Shown here piece after piece: positions 7,601-15,482 of a stretch of 64,000 nucleotides of DNA. Numbering within the stretch: position 1 is the first letter of the stretch; every line of letters starts with the position of its first letter. Below the pieces are notes generated by a model, which was not told the DNA's origin, searched no databases, and saw only the letters and a list, made by a program, of their open reading frames with translations. This DNA comes from Deltaproteobacteria bacterium (GTDB lineage Bacteria; Myxococcota_A; Polyangia; Polyangiales; Polyangiaceae), in assembly GCA_016218915.1 (NCBI GenBank), contig JACRCQ010000016.1:62001-126000 (forward strand), given 5' to 3'. A program made the translations under genes and the position numbers.

Positions 7601-9536
7601 GCGGCGTCCACCGGGACGCGGTCTGGCGTTCGACAACCTCTGCAAGGACGCCTCGGCGCCGGACGGCAAGCAGGGCGCAGCGGCCAGCGCGCCGGTCGGG
7701 CTGGTACAGGGGACCTTCCGCGCGAAGTGGGCGGAGGTCATCGCGACCCGAGCGGGCTCCAAGATACCGATCGACGCGGACGCCACGTTCAAGATCGACA
7801 ACCTTCCGCTGTCGGACCTGGGGGATGGACAGTCGATGGGTGCGATCAGCGGGTACGGCGGCGTCGCAGGGCTGGGCAGGACTCCTGAGGTCGCAGTCAA
7901 TCTGGAGGTGCAGGGGCTACGGGTCGGCAACGGGTTCAACTACGACCGCGGAAGCCTGAGCCTTCGATCCGACGCCGCCGGGATTCGCGGAGGGCTGGAG
8001 CTGATCGACAACACGCGCATCAAGGACTCTGGATCGCCGGGAAAGCTCAACGGCGAGATCAACTCGTCGGATCCCGTGCGCTTCCGGGAGGGTTGGATTC
8101 CCGAGCTCAAGGATGGGCAGGAGCTCAAGGTGAGCGTGACGCCGAGCCTGTTCCGCATCTCCACGCTGCTTCCGTTCGTCGAGCCTGCGCTCAGCAACCT
8201 GGAAGGCGATCTCAACGGCTTCGTGAAGGCCACCTACGTTCACAACAGCGATCGGTCTCGGGTGGACGAGGCTGATCTTGCGGTGGTCAACGGCTCCTTC
8301 CAGATTCCGACCGTGGGTCAGGAGTTCATCGATGCATCGGCGGTGATCCGCACGACAACCCCGGGCCGGCTCGTGGTCAAGGACTTCCGCGCCGCTGCGC
8401 TGTCAGGCTCGATCGCCGGCGCCGCCACGATCGCCCTGGACGGCCTGCGTCTTTCGCGCGTGATGGCAGCGCTCTCGACCAACGAGCAGAACAAGATTCG
8501 TCTGACCGCCGAGGGCGTCCCGCTCGGAGACCTCTGGGGGCGGGTCAACGCCGACATGACCTTCAAGCCCGAGCGCAACGACGTGCAGCTGACGGTCTCC
8601 GGGATCCACGTGGAATTGAGCGAAGCAGATCAGCGCAAGGTGCAGGCGCTGGAAGCCAATCCCGATGTGAAGGTGGTCCCCGGCACCGGCGCCAGGACGC
8701 GCGGCAGCGGCTGGACGCAGACGGTGGCTTCTTCCACGGCACCTGCCAAGCAGGCGGCTACTCCGTGGCAGATCAAGCTCGTGTTTGCGGACCCGGCCCA
8801 GATCAAGCGATCGGGAATGAGATTCTCGGTCACCTCCGTGGCGGATGAGGCGTCGCGTGCCACCATCGACTATCCCAATCCGTCGGGCTCGGGCATGTCC
8901 ATGAAAGGGCAGGTCAGGCTGGAGGACGGGCGCGTGGACGTGGTGGGCAAGTTCTTCACGATCGAGCCTGACCGCGCGCTGGTGACGTTCACCGGCGAGG
9001 CGGGCAACCCGGATCTGAACGTGACGGCGCGCTGGGATGCTCCGGACGGCACGCGGGTGTACGCGGACGTGACCGGTACGCTCAAGACGCCGCATCTGCA
9101 GCTTCGCAGCGATCCGGCCCGTCCTCCGAGCGAGATCCTCGCCATGATCCTGTTCGGTGGCTCGTCGGGTACGGACGTGACCCGACCGGACGACACGCGG
9201 ACCGGTGGAGGCAGCGGTGCCGCGGCCGCAGGCGTCGGCAGCGGCGTGGCAGCGGCCGGGATCAACCGGCTCCTGGCAGACGTCGCGCCCATGGGGATCT
9301 CCACGCGCATCGACACGAGCCAGAGGCAGAACGTACGGCCGACCGTGGTGATCGAGGTTGCCAGGAATGTAACGGCCGAGGCAACGGTCAATACGGGCGT
9401 GGTGCCCCTGGGGCAGAACCCGGATCGGTACCTTCTGACGCTCGACTGGCGCTTTCTTCGAGCCTGGTCGCTACGCACGACCGTGGGCGATGCGGGGAGC
9501 TCGATCCTCGATGTTCTGTGGACCCATCGATACTGA
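4674..9536 (+). CDS. tamB: TamB-type translocation/assembly module (AsmA-like giant)
   Basis: A 1620-residue protein with one N-terminal membrane anchor (about residues 15-40) and a long repetitive beta-rich body. The C-terminal 300 residues carry the TamB domain signature (FTGEAGNPDLNVTARWD; PPSEILAMILFGGSSG; DVAPMGISTRIDTS; and the closing LTLDWRFLRAWSLRTTVGD). TamB proteins span the periplasm and are thought to carry phospholipid or help insert outer-membrane proteins. No TamA/BamA-like barrel lies next to it, although the two are often adjacent in proteobacteria. Start ATG 4674 is chosen because GAGG lies 8 nt before it; the in-frame ATG at 4635 has none. A lipoprotein gene follows after 7 nt. 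Confidence 0.85.
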   Translation: MRKRLRSMLRAAARGSGSFVGLASVFALSAAGAVVIHASLPPSRRLVTRTALQALNQAISGQITVEGVDKLSMTSLVFRGVAISDPSGKVVIKSNQLEARVASYDLLSSWLWGSGDIRLRFPFARADEVVVDLQQDPSGELTLARTFQPRPRPPQPPGPPSARPPRHLVLDLPYIEIGSAYAQGNLSSLGAIDAEARTLHGSVHVGPDGVTIDTERCAVAIRKPVPLPTTGTAEFHLRSPGAVWGYFTGAVGEIDLSSFAMLDGRVIDVTVDVPAVKGETLTSFLPGTRFQQMVGGRFEAHGTLPDLHASARVAMGATSLDAQGPVHTSDKPTADLKVELRNFDLQTVLADAPHTQIGAGARVIVSGGPDGGPRATATGQLQPGTIANVPFPAADFDAVIEKKGVSGTSRIHEPGMPIDAGFSVTREGVVTVKASTTIASIDAAPRLAHAAKGRATVRLDAKVERGAIDAVLSADVDSVSKGPVKLRSGRLNAHAWGKPDGLTVDASLTGRGFAAGSLSWKDATFVARGPVRSPQVTVSLRDDAGPSIGTKASLSLGSQISAHNLRVEVGHGNEGFAVHAESVDIRDGTVDFGGIAIDGLGSPLDGVLKVGSNGFDVRLVSSGVNLEKLSRVLAIPGHQLAGTAAIDIDVRNSGSDSTGCARIDVRGGRFDMLSGIDASVRAKFSGAHVEFDSNLAVGADKSAPKVTGEGACLPAAAVATDALMTASAGGDVVLHGSPLRPQAWSDATGTARVTELKINLDQLAPLLMLARRAMPGVDIPSLKGTVRIQAEAARSKPKAPPAWAMSASTRGLELTSKAVSLQDKDVAVSATMTEAGMLSTLGCIGKAGSSGMDPACKPPDAAIAFTSNTNLNYERLLLVPSEWKERIAESQTSAHLRVHDRPISELLAPMLGDKESPVQTRHIGGDIFMVGTPRAPQFAMKAYVDRPSISGQSLPALMCLDGTYNGADGTASALLLRRPPGRGLAFDNLCKDASAPDGKQGAAASAPVGLVQGTFRAKWAEVIATRAGSKIPIDADATFKIDNLPLSDLGDGQSMGAISGYGGVAGLGRTPEVAVNLEVQGLRVGNGFNYDRGSLSLRSDAAGIRGGLELIDNTRIKDSGSPGKLNGEINSSDPVRFREGWIPELKDGQELKVSVTPSLFRISTLLPFVEPALSNLEGDLNGFVKATYVHNSDRSRVDEADLAVVNGSFQIPTVGQEFIDASAVIRTTTPGRLVVKDFRAAALSGSIAGAATIALDGLRLSRVMAALSTNEQNKIRLTAEGVPLGDLWGRVNADMTFKPERNDVQLTVSGIHVELSEADQRKVQALEANPDVKVVPGTGARTRGSGWTQTVASSTAPAKQAATPWQIKLVFADPAQIKRSGMRFSVTSVADEASRATIDYPNPSGSGMSMKGQVRLEDGRVDVVGKFFTIEPDRALVTFTGEAGNPDLNVTARWDAPDGTRVYADVTGTLKTPHLQLRSDPARPPSEILAMILFGGSSGTDVTRPDDTRTGGGSGAAAAGVGSGVAAAGINRLLADVAPMGISTRIDTSQRQNVRPTVVIEVARNVTAEATVNTGVVPLGQNPDRYLLTLDWRFLRAWSLRTTVGDAGSSILDVLWTHRY

Positions 9537-9543
9537 CGCTCGC

Positions 9544-10488
9544 ATGCGCTTGCCTGCATCGCGGCTCGGGCCAGCGGCGCTGATCGCTGTCGTGATCGGG
9601 ACTTCCTGTCGCTCCGATCACGCGGTCTCGCCGTTTCCGGAGGGATTCGGGATCGAAGCGTGGGTGCAACCCCCGGACCTGCAGGCCCAGCTCGATCGGG
9701 TCGACAAGGAGATGGCGGTCGAGCGGATGTCCAAGGCTGCGGAGCTCCGCGGTGCGTTCTCCGATCATTCTCCCTTCGTCATCCTCGGCTTCTCCGGCGA
9801 GGGGGGCGTGCACCGTGAGCGCCACGCCGTGCGCGTGGCCACGGGCTTCGGCGTCATCCTTGCCCTGGGTCCCCGCGATCCCACAGACCTCTCGCGGGCG
9901 CGGCGCCACAGGCTGGTAGAGTCGCTCGGAGGCGGTGGCGGCTGGAAGTCAGGGACGGATCTGAACGGCGATGGCCATCCAGACGTCGTGGTGCGCTCGG
10001 AAGACGGGACGTTCGACATCTGGTGCTTGATGCCGAAGGGGGCTTCGCCCTACCCGATGCGATCGATCGCACCGCCGGACCACGTGGTGGACATCGACGA
10101 CGACGGCCGGCCCGATCCGGCAGCACGCATCCGGCTGGCGGGTGGAGAGGCGCTCGAGGTGGAGATTGTCGAGGTCATGACCTTTGACGAGCGCGGATAC
10201 CGCAACGACACGTCCGCGGTGAAAGCGTGGCACCAGCGCGAGCTGCGTCGCCTCGGCGGCCCGCAGCCGGGGGATGCAGGAGCGGACGCCGGGGCGCCGG
10301 TTCACGATGACAGGCGAACGTTGGCTGAGGCGATTGAGCGCGGGTGGCACGCGATCCGGTCAGGGGAGAGCGGGGCCAAGGCTCTGCAGGCGGCGGACGG
10401 CGCTGCGGCGTCCCAGGCGCCGCTCGGGCCCGGTCTTGCGCAGGCCTGGGTGCGGTGGCGTGGCTGGCTTGCCGATGCAACCCGGTAG
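9544..10488 (+). CDS. Putative lipoprotein with FG-GAP-like segment
   Basis: A 314-residue protein that begins 7 nt after the tamB-like stop and is probably in the same operon. The N-terminus has a signal sequence ending in VVIGTSC, an imperfect lipobox. Mid-protein SGTDLNGDGHPDVVVRS and DIDDDGRPDPAARI look like FG-GAP/VCBS calcium-binding blades, although only two copies are visible. The C-terminal third is Ala/Arg-rich and featureless. I do not recognise a specific function; proximity suggests envelope assembly or surface display. Confidence 0.6.
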   Translation: MRLPASRLGPAALIAVVIGTSCRSDHAVSPFPEGFGIEAWVQPPDLQAQLDRVDKEMAVERMSKAAELRGAFSDHSPFVILGFSGEGGVHRERHAVRVATGFGVILALGPRDPTDLSRARRHRLVESLGGGGGWKSGTDLNGDGHPDVVVRSEDGTFDIWCLMPKGASPYPMRSIAPPDHVVDIDDDGRPDPAARIRLAGGEALEVEIVEVMTFDERGYRNDTSAVKAWHQRELRRLGGPQPGDAGADAGAPVHDDRRTLAEAIERGWHAIRSGESGAKALQAADGAAASQAPLGPGLAQAWVRWRGWLADATR

Positions 10489-10524
10489 GGAACGATCGCT
10501 GATCCGACCCTGGCAAATGGTGGC

Positions 10525-10553
10525 TTGTGACGGGCAAGCACTTTGTGTACACC
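10525..10553 (+). promoter_or_regulatory. Candidate sigma70-type promoter
   Basis: TTGTGA (10525-10530), 17-nt spacer, TACACC (10548-10553), upstream of the small gene at 10603. The -35 hexamer is identical to that of the stronger candidate at 28603. Confidence 0.4.
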
Positions 10554-10602
10554 CCCGAACGTCTCGAAGGGCGCACACGGCCAACCTGTCGAGGAGTCTG
10601 CC

Positions 10603-10887
10603 ATGTCGATTCATCGTCCGAAGCGAGTGACGTTCCGAAGCAACAGCCGGGACAATGCGGCGGGAAGCGATTCCGGCAAGGAAGCCAAGCTGCCGGAGTG
10701 GGCGCAGGCGGTCGAGGGCAAGGGCCCCAAGGACTTCAAGGCCTACGCGGTCTCCACCACCTACGTGCAGGGTGAGCTCGTCAAGCACGCCAAGTTCGGC
10801 GAGGGTGTCGTGCTGAGCGTGGAGCCGAACAAGATGGAAGTCCTGTTCGAGAGCGGTCCGCGCAAGCTCGCGCACGCCATGCACTAG
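10603..10887 (+). CDS. Small Tudor/CarD-like basic protein
   Basis: A 94-residue protein; the start is fixed by CGAGGAG about 8 nt before ATG. The N-terminal half is charged and probably disordered. The C-terminal half (YVQGELVKHAKFGEGVVLSV) matches the small beta-barrel seen at the C-terminus of UvrD/PcrA helicases and in CarD-like RNA polymerase-binding proteins (G..V.H..FG.G.V). A nucleic acid or polymerase-associated role is possible but unproven. Its TAG stop overlaps the TAG stop of the convergent PHA synthase-like gene at a shared CTAG. Confidence 0.6.
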   Translation: MSIHRPKRVTFRSNSRDNAAGSDSGKEAKLPEWAQAVEGKGPKDFKAYAVSTTYVQGELVKHAKFGEGVVLSVEPNKMEVLFESGPRKLAHAMH

Positions 10888-11978
10888 GACAGCTTGCCGC
10901 CCAGCCAGGCGACCATCGGATTCCAAACGTGCTCAGGAGCCTGGGTTCCGGCGACCACGCCCACGTGGCCTCCGGGCACGGACAGGAACGTCTTGTCCTG
11001 GCTGCCCACGACGTCGAGGATCTGACGGGTGGACGCCGGAGTGGCGAGGTTGTCCTGCGTGCCGGCAAAGGCGAGCAGTGGGCAGCGGACCTGCTTGAGA
11101 TCGCAGCGGCGATCGCCGAATCGCATCTCGTTGGTGAGCAGCTTGTTCGCGGTGACGACTTCCTTGAACATCTGGCGGAAGGCTTCGCGCGGGTACGGGA
11201 TCATGTCGTTGACCCACGTATTGATCGAGTCGAAGCGGCGCACGTAGTCCTCGTTGTAGAGGTTGACCACCAGGTCGGCGTACTTGGTGAGCGTGCGCGG
11301 CCCGCTCATGAGTTTGAAGCCGAACGACGACAGCGAGCCCGGAATGTTGCCCACGAGGTTGATGAGCCGGTCCATGCCGGGCGCGCTCATGCGCGCTGCG
11401 ACCGTGACCACGCCGAGGCTGTCGAAGTCCACGGGAGATCCGATGGTCACCAGGGCTGCGACGCGCTCATCGGCGAACGTGCCCTGGTACAGCAGCCCGA
11501 AGATGCCGCCCATGCAATAGCCGACGAGTGCGATCGACTTCTCGCCGCTAGCCGCAAGGGCCTGCTCTACGCACGCAGGCACGTAGTCCAGGACGTAGTC
11601 GTCGAGCCGGACGCGCTCATCGCTCCGATCCGGCACTCCGAAGTCGACCACGAAGACGTCGAAGCCGGCGTTGCGCAGAGTCCGCAGCATGGAGTGCTCT
11701 GGGCGGAGATCGTAGACGTAGGGGCGCACCATCAGGGGCGGGATGACGAGCAAGGGGGTTCGGAAGCGCAGGGGCTCGGCGCGGTGCACGCCGTGTCCGA
11801 GCTCGTAGTCGACCGGCTCCGGGGCGCGAAGACGGTGGAGCCTGAGCTTGCCGCGCTCGTAGACGGTGTCGCGCGGAGCGTTTCCCATGGTGCTTCGCGC
11901 TGAGCCTTCGCCGAAGTAGGTCATGGCGTTGACCAGCGACAGCACGGTGCGATCAAGGGCTTTGCGCGCTCGCCTCAC
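10884..11978 (-). CDS. PHA synthase-type alpha/beta hydrolase (PhaC-like)
   Basis: A 364-residue protein with the length and features of class III/I PhaC-type synthases. The lipase-like box is GYCMGG, with the catalytic Cys typical of polyester synthases rather than Ser. The Asp is in FAGTQDN and the His in VPGGHVG. PPLMVRPYVYDL and FVVDFGVPD match the PhaC N-terminal core. It probably polymerises hydroxyacyl-CoA into polyhydroxyalkanoate. No phaE, phaA, phaB or phasin gene is nearby, so it may work with distant genes or be a related acyltransferase. Its start overlaps the stop of the upstream membrane protein gene by 4 nt. Confidence 0.75.
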   Translation of the reverse strand: MRRARKALDRTVLSLVNAMTYFGEGSARSTMGNAPRDTVYERGKLRLHRLRAPEPVDYELGHGVHRAEPLRFRTPLLVIPPLMVRPYVYDLRPEHSMLRTLRNAGFDVFVVDFGVPDRSDERVRLDDYVLDYVPACVEQALAASGEKSIALVGYCMGGIFGLLYQGTFADERVAALVTIGSPVDFDSLGVVTVAARMSAPGMDRLINLVGNIPGSLSSFGFKLMSGPRTLTKYADLVVNLYNEDYVRRFDSINTWVNDMIPYPREAFRQMFKEVVTANKLLTNEMRFGDRRCDLKQVRCPLLAFAGTQDNLATPASTRQILDVVGSQDKTFLSVPGGHVGVVAGTQAPEHVWNPMVAWLGGKLS

Positions 11979-12574
11979 TTCTCCTTGGAGCCTTTGTCCG
12001 ATGCCTTCTCATTGGGCGGGTAGGTGGCTTGCACAGCGATCGTGTAGACCGTGTACTGGTGTGCCAGAGCCTCCCAGTTCGGCGTCGGTATCGCACGCGA
12101 AATGCACTCGATCACGGGGGCTGCACGCTTGTTGCGGATCGTGCCGCTCTTGCCCGCCCACACGTGGAACGACTTCTTCTTGTAGTCGATCTTCATCGCG
12201 AAGCTGACGCTGCCGCCCTTGGGGACCTTGGGAGCGCACGACACGTTCTCGAGCACCGCCTTGACCAGCGCCTCCTCGAAGAACGGTTGCCGATCGCACA
12301 TGTCCGGCGTGGTCTTGCCAGGGCCGGGACGCTGGCACTTGACCACCTTGACCTTGTCCAGGGCGATCTCCCCTGAGGAAACCGAGCCGCCGTCCAGAGC
12401 GGCTGCGAGCAGATTGGTCGTTGCGTCCGGCGGCGGGCCCGTATCGACCACCGCTGCGTCGGCTCCTCCGTCCACCGCATCGGGCTTGGAAGCCTTGGGT
12501 CTGCGCCACAGGTACAGCGGCACGGCAACGAGAACCAGGCCAGCGACCAGGGCGATGATGAGCTGCACGCGCAT
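11975..12574 (-). CDS. Membrane-anchored hypothetical protein, possibly AgmX/PglI-C-like
   Basis: A 199-residue protein starting at ATG 12574 (MRVQLIIALVAGLVLVAVPL), which gives one clean N-terminal transmembrane helix followed by an Asp/Ala/Pro-rich linker. An in-frame upstream extension to 12670 is Pro-rich and unlikely to be real. The C-terminal domain has paired Cys and a pattern (VLENVSC, GGSVSFAMKIDY, VIECISRAI) resembling the TonB-like C-terminal domain of myxobacterial gliding proteins AgmX/PglI; this is weak. It overlaps the PhaC-like gene by 4 nt, so the two form an operon. Confidence 0.55.
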   Translation of the reverse strand: MRVQLIIALVAGLVLVAVPLYLWRRPKASKPDAVDGGADAAVVDTGPPPDATTNLLAAALDGGSVSSGEIALDKVKVVKCQRPGPGKTTPDMCDRQPFFEEALVKAVLENVSCAPKVPKGGSVSFAMKIDYKKKSFHVWAGKSGTIRNKRAAPVIECISRAIPTPNWEALAHQYTVYTIAVQATYPPNEKASDKGSKEK

Positions 12575-12813
12575 GGGCCGATCGCCGCGTCCTCCCGACG
12601 AGCCCGTGCCCAGGTGCCGGAACGGCGCTGGCTGCGAAGGCGGAATGGAGTGCTCGGGGGGGCGCGCCATGCGTACGAGAGCGTTTTACGCCGCAAACCC
12701 GGCCAGCTGCAAGGAAGGATCGGCAGGGGGCATGATCGCAGCGCCCCACTGGCGCGTTCCGAAGGGCGACTTATCTTGGGGCAGACTGCCCTGCAGAACG
12801 AAAGGGTCTGAAC

Positions 12814-13149
12814 ATGAGCACATCGACTTCCGCTGCCGTCACGCCCGCTGAACTGGTGGATCGACCGCGAAAGAACAGGTGGATGAGCTTGCCGCTGGTC
12901 AGCGACCTGGGCGCGATGGTCAGGTTCTTCCGCGACAGCGAGGCTTCCACGGCTGGCAAGGTGTTCGTGCTCCTGGCGATTGCCTACATCGTATGCCCGG
13001 TGGATGCGATTCCCGACGTGGCGCCGCTCATCGGCTGGCTTGACGATCTCGGGGTGGCAGCGCTGACCCTGATGTACCTGGCAAAAGTGCTCAAGCCGTA
13101 CAAGTCAGCGGATGTCACGGTCCAAGGCGAGCCGGTTCCGAGCAAGTAG
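12814..13149 (+). CDS. YkvA/DUF1232 family membrane protein
   Basis: A 111-residue protein with the DUF1232 core YIVCPVDAIPDVAPLIGWLDD, usually written as Y-x(3)-P-[IV]-D-x-I-P-D with a following LDD. It has two hydrophobic segments around residues 45-100. The family has no established function. A palindrome GGGCAG-A-CTGCCC (12779-12791) lies just upstream and could be an operator. It converges on the sulfatase-like gene with a 62-nt gap in which I saw no clear terminator. Confidence 0.75.
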   Translation: MSTSTSAAVTPAELVDRPRKNRWMSLPLVSDLGAMVRFFRDSEASTAGKVFVLLAIAYIVCPVDAIPDVAPLIGWLDDLGVAALTLMYLAKVLKPYKSADVTVQGEPVPSK

Positions 13150-13211
13150 CGAAACGTCGCTGACGTGGAGCCGCGACCGCAAGGGAGCGGGCCACGGAAT
13201 CTGGGCTCGGG

Positions 13212-15482
13212 TCACTCGTCCTCCGGCCGCTTGACCTTGATCTCCCTGAGCCGCACCCGGAACGCGTCGTAGCTGGCGCGAGCCGCCTTGAGCGCCGCCT
13301 TGTCGTCGGCCAGATCGTTCTTCTCCCCAGGATCCTGCGCAAGATTGAACAGCTGGTAGCGAACCCCGTTCGAGATCGTCAGCTTCATGTCGCCGTGGAT
13401 GAACGCCCGCCGCTCGTCGTTGTTCGGCCCGGCCGGCATGTCGACCAGCACGTCTCGCGGCGGCGGCTCCTGCCCTGCCGGCAACAACGCCTCGGGGAGC
13501 AGGGACACACCGGACACGAAGTCCCACTTGTCCTTCGGCGTCTCGATGCGCGTCTGGAACAGATCGAGGATGGTCGGCACCATGTCGATCGCGCTGCGCC
13601 GGGCCTTGATGTGCTTCGGGGGCACGCCCGGGACGTAGAGCACGAACGGCACGCGGCACAGCTCTTCCCAGACCTCGAAGCCGTGGCGGATCATGCCGTG
13701 CTCGCCGAACGCCTCGCCGTGGTCCGAGCTCACGATGATTGCGGTGTTCGCGCCCCAGGGCTGCGACGACACGAAGTCGATCAGCCTTCCGACCTGATCG
13801 TCGGTGAAGCGCACCTCGTGATCGTACTTGTCGCGCATCTTGGGCCCGAACTCCATCGTGCCCTTGTGGTGCACGTACTCGGCGTGCGGGTCGAAGTAGT
13901 GCACCCACGCGAAGAAGCGCTTGGACGTGTTCTCCGGCTTTCCGAGCACCTTGATCGCTGCATCGGACAGGCGATCGGCCGAGCTGGTCGCGTCCTCGGT
14001 GGCGTCCACGCCCTGCGACGGGGAAGCTGACATGTCGAGCACGTCGAACCCGCGGCCCATGCCGCTCCATCCCTTGAAGTACCAGTGCGAGTGGACGGCG
14101 ATCGTGCGGATTCCTCCGGCCTTGAGCCGCTCCTGGACCATCCTGTCCGTTTTGGGATAGGAGTTGTAGTGCGACCAGCCCCGGCTCGTCTCCGACGGGT
14201 ACTTGCCGCTCATCAGCGGCCCGATGCTCTTTCCCGTGTAGGTCGCCAGCGAGTAGAAGGTGTCGAACACCGTGGACTTGGCAGCCAGCTTGTCGACCGA
14301 CGGCGTGGTGGGACGCTCGTAGCCCGCGTAGCCCGTGTCCCATCGCAACGTGTCGATGGTGATGAGGAGCACGTTCAGATCCGCAGGAATTCGTCCCTTC
14401 GAGTCCGTGGGCGCCTGGGCTTGCGGCGCCACGTCGTTCGCTGGCACCTGCACCACCAGATCCGCCCCGGAGCAGTCCTCGTCGATCCCGTTGTTGGGCA
14501 CGTCCGACGCCATGGGGTTGACGTCCGGGTTCCGATCGTTGCAGTCGCCGCCTCCGAAGTACCGGGCTGCACCGTCGTGATCCCGATCCGTCAGCTTGCG
14601 CGCCAGCCGCAGGCACGGCCGCCCCAGCGGTGCATACCCTTCGATCGTCGCGCCCGACCGCGTGTCGTCGTCGAGCGCCTTCGCAGTCCGCACCGTGAGC
14701 CCCAGCGGCAGCAGCGCGATCACCAGGGCCGCCGGGGCCCACAGCTTGCGCAGCCACGTGCCAGCACCCCAGGCGAATAGTCCTGCAAGCAGGAGTAGCC
14801 CCGGCGCTTTCAGATCCAGCTCCGGACGCTTGAGCACGCCAAAGATGCCGAGCATGCCTCCGTCGCCCGACGTCGTGCCTGAGGCGATTCCCCAAGCCAG
14901 GACCGCTGCAGACACGGCGATGCCCGCCGGGAGCGTGAGCGACGGCTTGAGGCTGGCAAGCCCGGACGAGCGCGCGGACACGGTCTCGATCAGCCCTGCA
15001 GAAGCGATCAGCACCAGGGCGACGACGACCAATCCGGATAGGACTGCGGCGGCGCCGATCGCAGCGCCTGATGCGCGCGCCAGCTCGACGCGCGACATGA
15101 GCGTGCGCGACAGGTTCGCGGTGGAGACGATCCAGGCCCCGAGCCCCACAATCACCAATGGCGCCACGATCCCTCGTCCGACGCGATCGCGCTCGGATTC
15201 GGGCTTGAGCCAAGCGCGCAGGCCGGACCATGTGGCGACGCCGCCAGGGTGCACGGCGATGGCGCCACAAGCGAACGCGAACGCGGACGCGAGCGCAGCA
15301 GGGGCGATCAGGCCGAGGTCTGCGAGCCACAGCTGCAGCAGCCCGGGGGCGCGCGATCGATCGGTGAGGCTGCCGAGCGCGAGCGCCGCATCGATCAGCG
15401 CCACGACCACGCAGGCGATCGCACCTCCGAGCAGGCCTCGGGCGATGCGGCCCGGCCATTGTCGAACCGCTGAAGCGCTCAC
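13212..15482 (-). CDS. Membrane sulfatase/phosphotransferase-like protein with MopE-type metal motif
   Basis: A 756-residue protein. Start GTG 15482 is chosen because it overlaps the xerC TGA stop in a GTGA arrangement. The N-terminal 280 residues contain about six transmembrane helices. Residues near 310-345 (GGDCNDRNPDVNP, NNGIDEDCSGAD) form a MopE-like calcium/metal motif. The C-terminal half is an alkaline-phosphatase-superfamily domain: LLITIDTLRWD gives the metal Asp, the nucleophile region is YTGKSIGPLMSG, and IIVSSDHGEAFGEHG supplies the second metal site. The canonical C/S-x-P-S-R formylglycine motif is absent; Thr occupies the position, as in phosphoethanolamine and lipoteichoic-type transferases. 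It is likely envelope-facing; the substrate is unknown. Confidence 0.8.
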   Translation of the reverse strand: MSASAVRQWPGRIARGLLGGAIACVVVALIDAALALGSLTDRSRAPGLLQLWLADLGLIAPAALASAFAFACGAIAVHPGGVATWSGLRAWLKPESERDRVGRGIVAPLVIVGLGAWIVSTANLSRTLMSRVELARASGAAIGAAAVLSGLVVVALVLIASAGLIETVSARSSGLASLKPSLTLPAGIAVSAAVLAWGIASGTTSGDGGMLGIFGVLKRPELDLKAPGLLLLAGLFAWGAGTWLRKLWAPAALVIALLPLGLTVRTAKALDDDTRSGATIEGYAPLGRPCLRLARKLTDRDHDGAARYFGGGDCNDRNPDVNPMASDVPNNGIDEDCSGADLVVQVPANDVAPQAQAPTDSKGRIPADLNVLLITIDTLRWDTGYAGYERPTTPSVDKLAAKSTVFDTFYSLATYTGKSIGPLMSGKYPSETSRGWSHYNSYPKTDRMVQERLKAGGIRTIAVHSHWYFKGWSGMGRGFDVLDMSASPSQGVDATEDATSSADRLSDAAIKVLGKPENTSKRFFAWVHYFDPHAEYVHHKGTMEFGPKMRDKYDHEVRFTDDQVGRLIDFVSSQPWGANTAIIVSSDHGEAFGEHGMIRHGFEVWEELCRVPFVLYVPGVPPKHIKARRSAIDMVPTILDLFQTRIETPKDKWDFVSGVSLLPEALLPAGQEPPPRDVLVDMPAGPNNDERRAFIHGDMKLTISNGVRYQLFNLAQDPGEKNDLADDKAALKAARASYDAFRVRLREIKVKRPEDE

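Noticed and set aside
10505..10530. Possible sigma54 element TGGCAAATGGTGGC
   Set aside because: The spacing between GG and GC is 9 nt instead of 10 and the -12 part is poor.
13105..15459. 784-residue reading frame on the minus strand
   Set aside because: It is an Arg/Ala/Gly-rich out-of-frame shadow of the sulfatase-like gene, which has clear domains.
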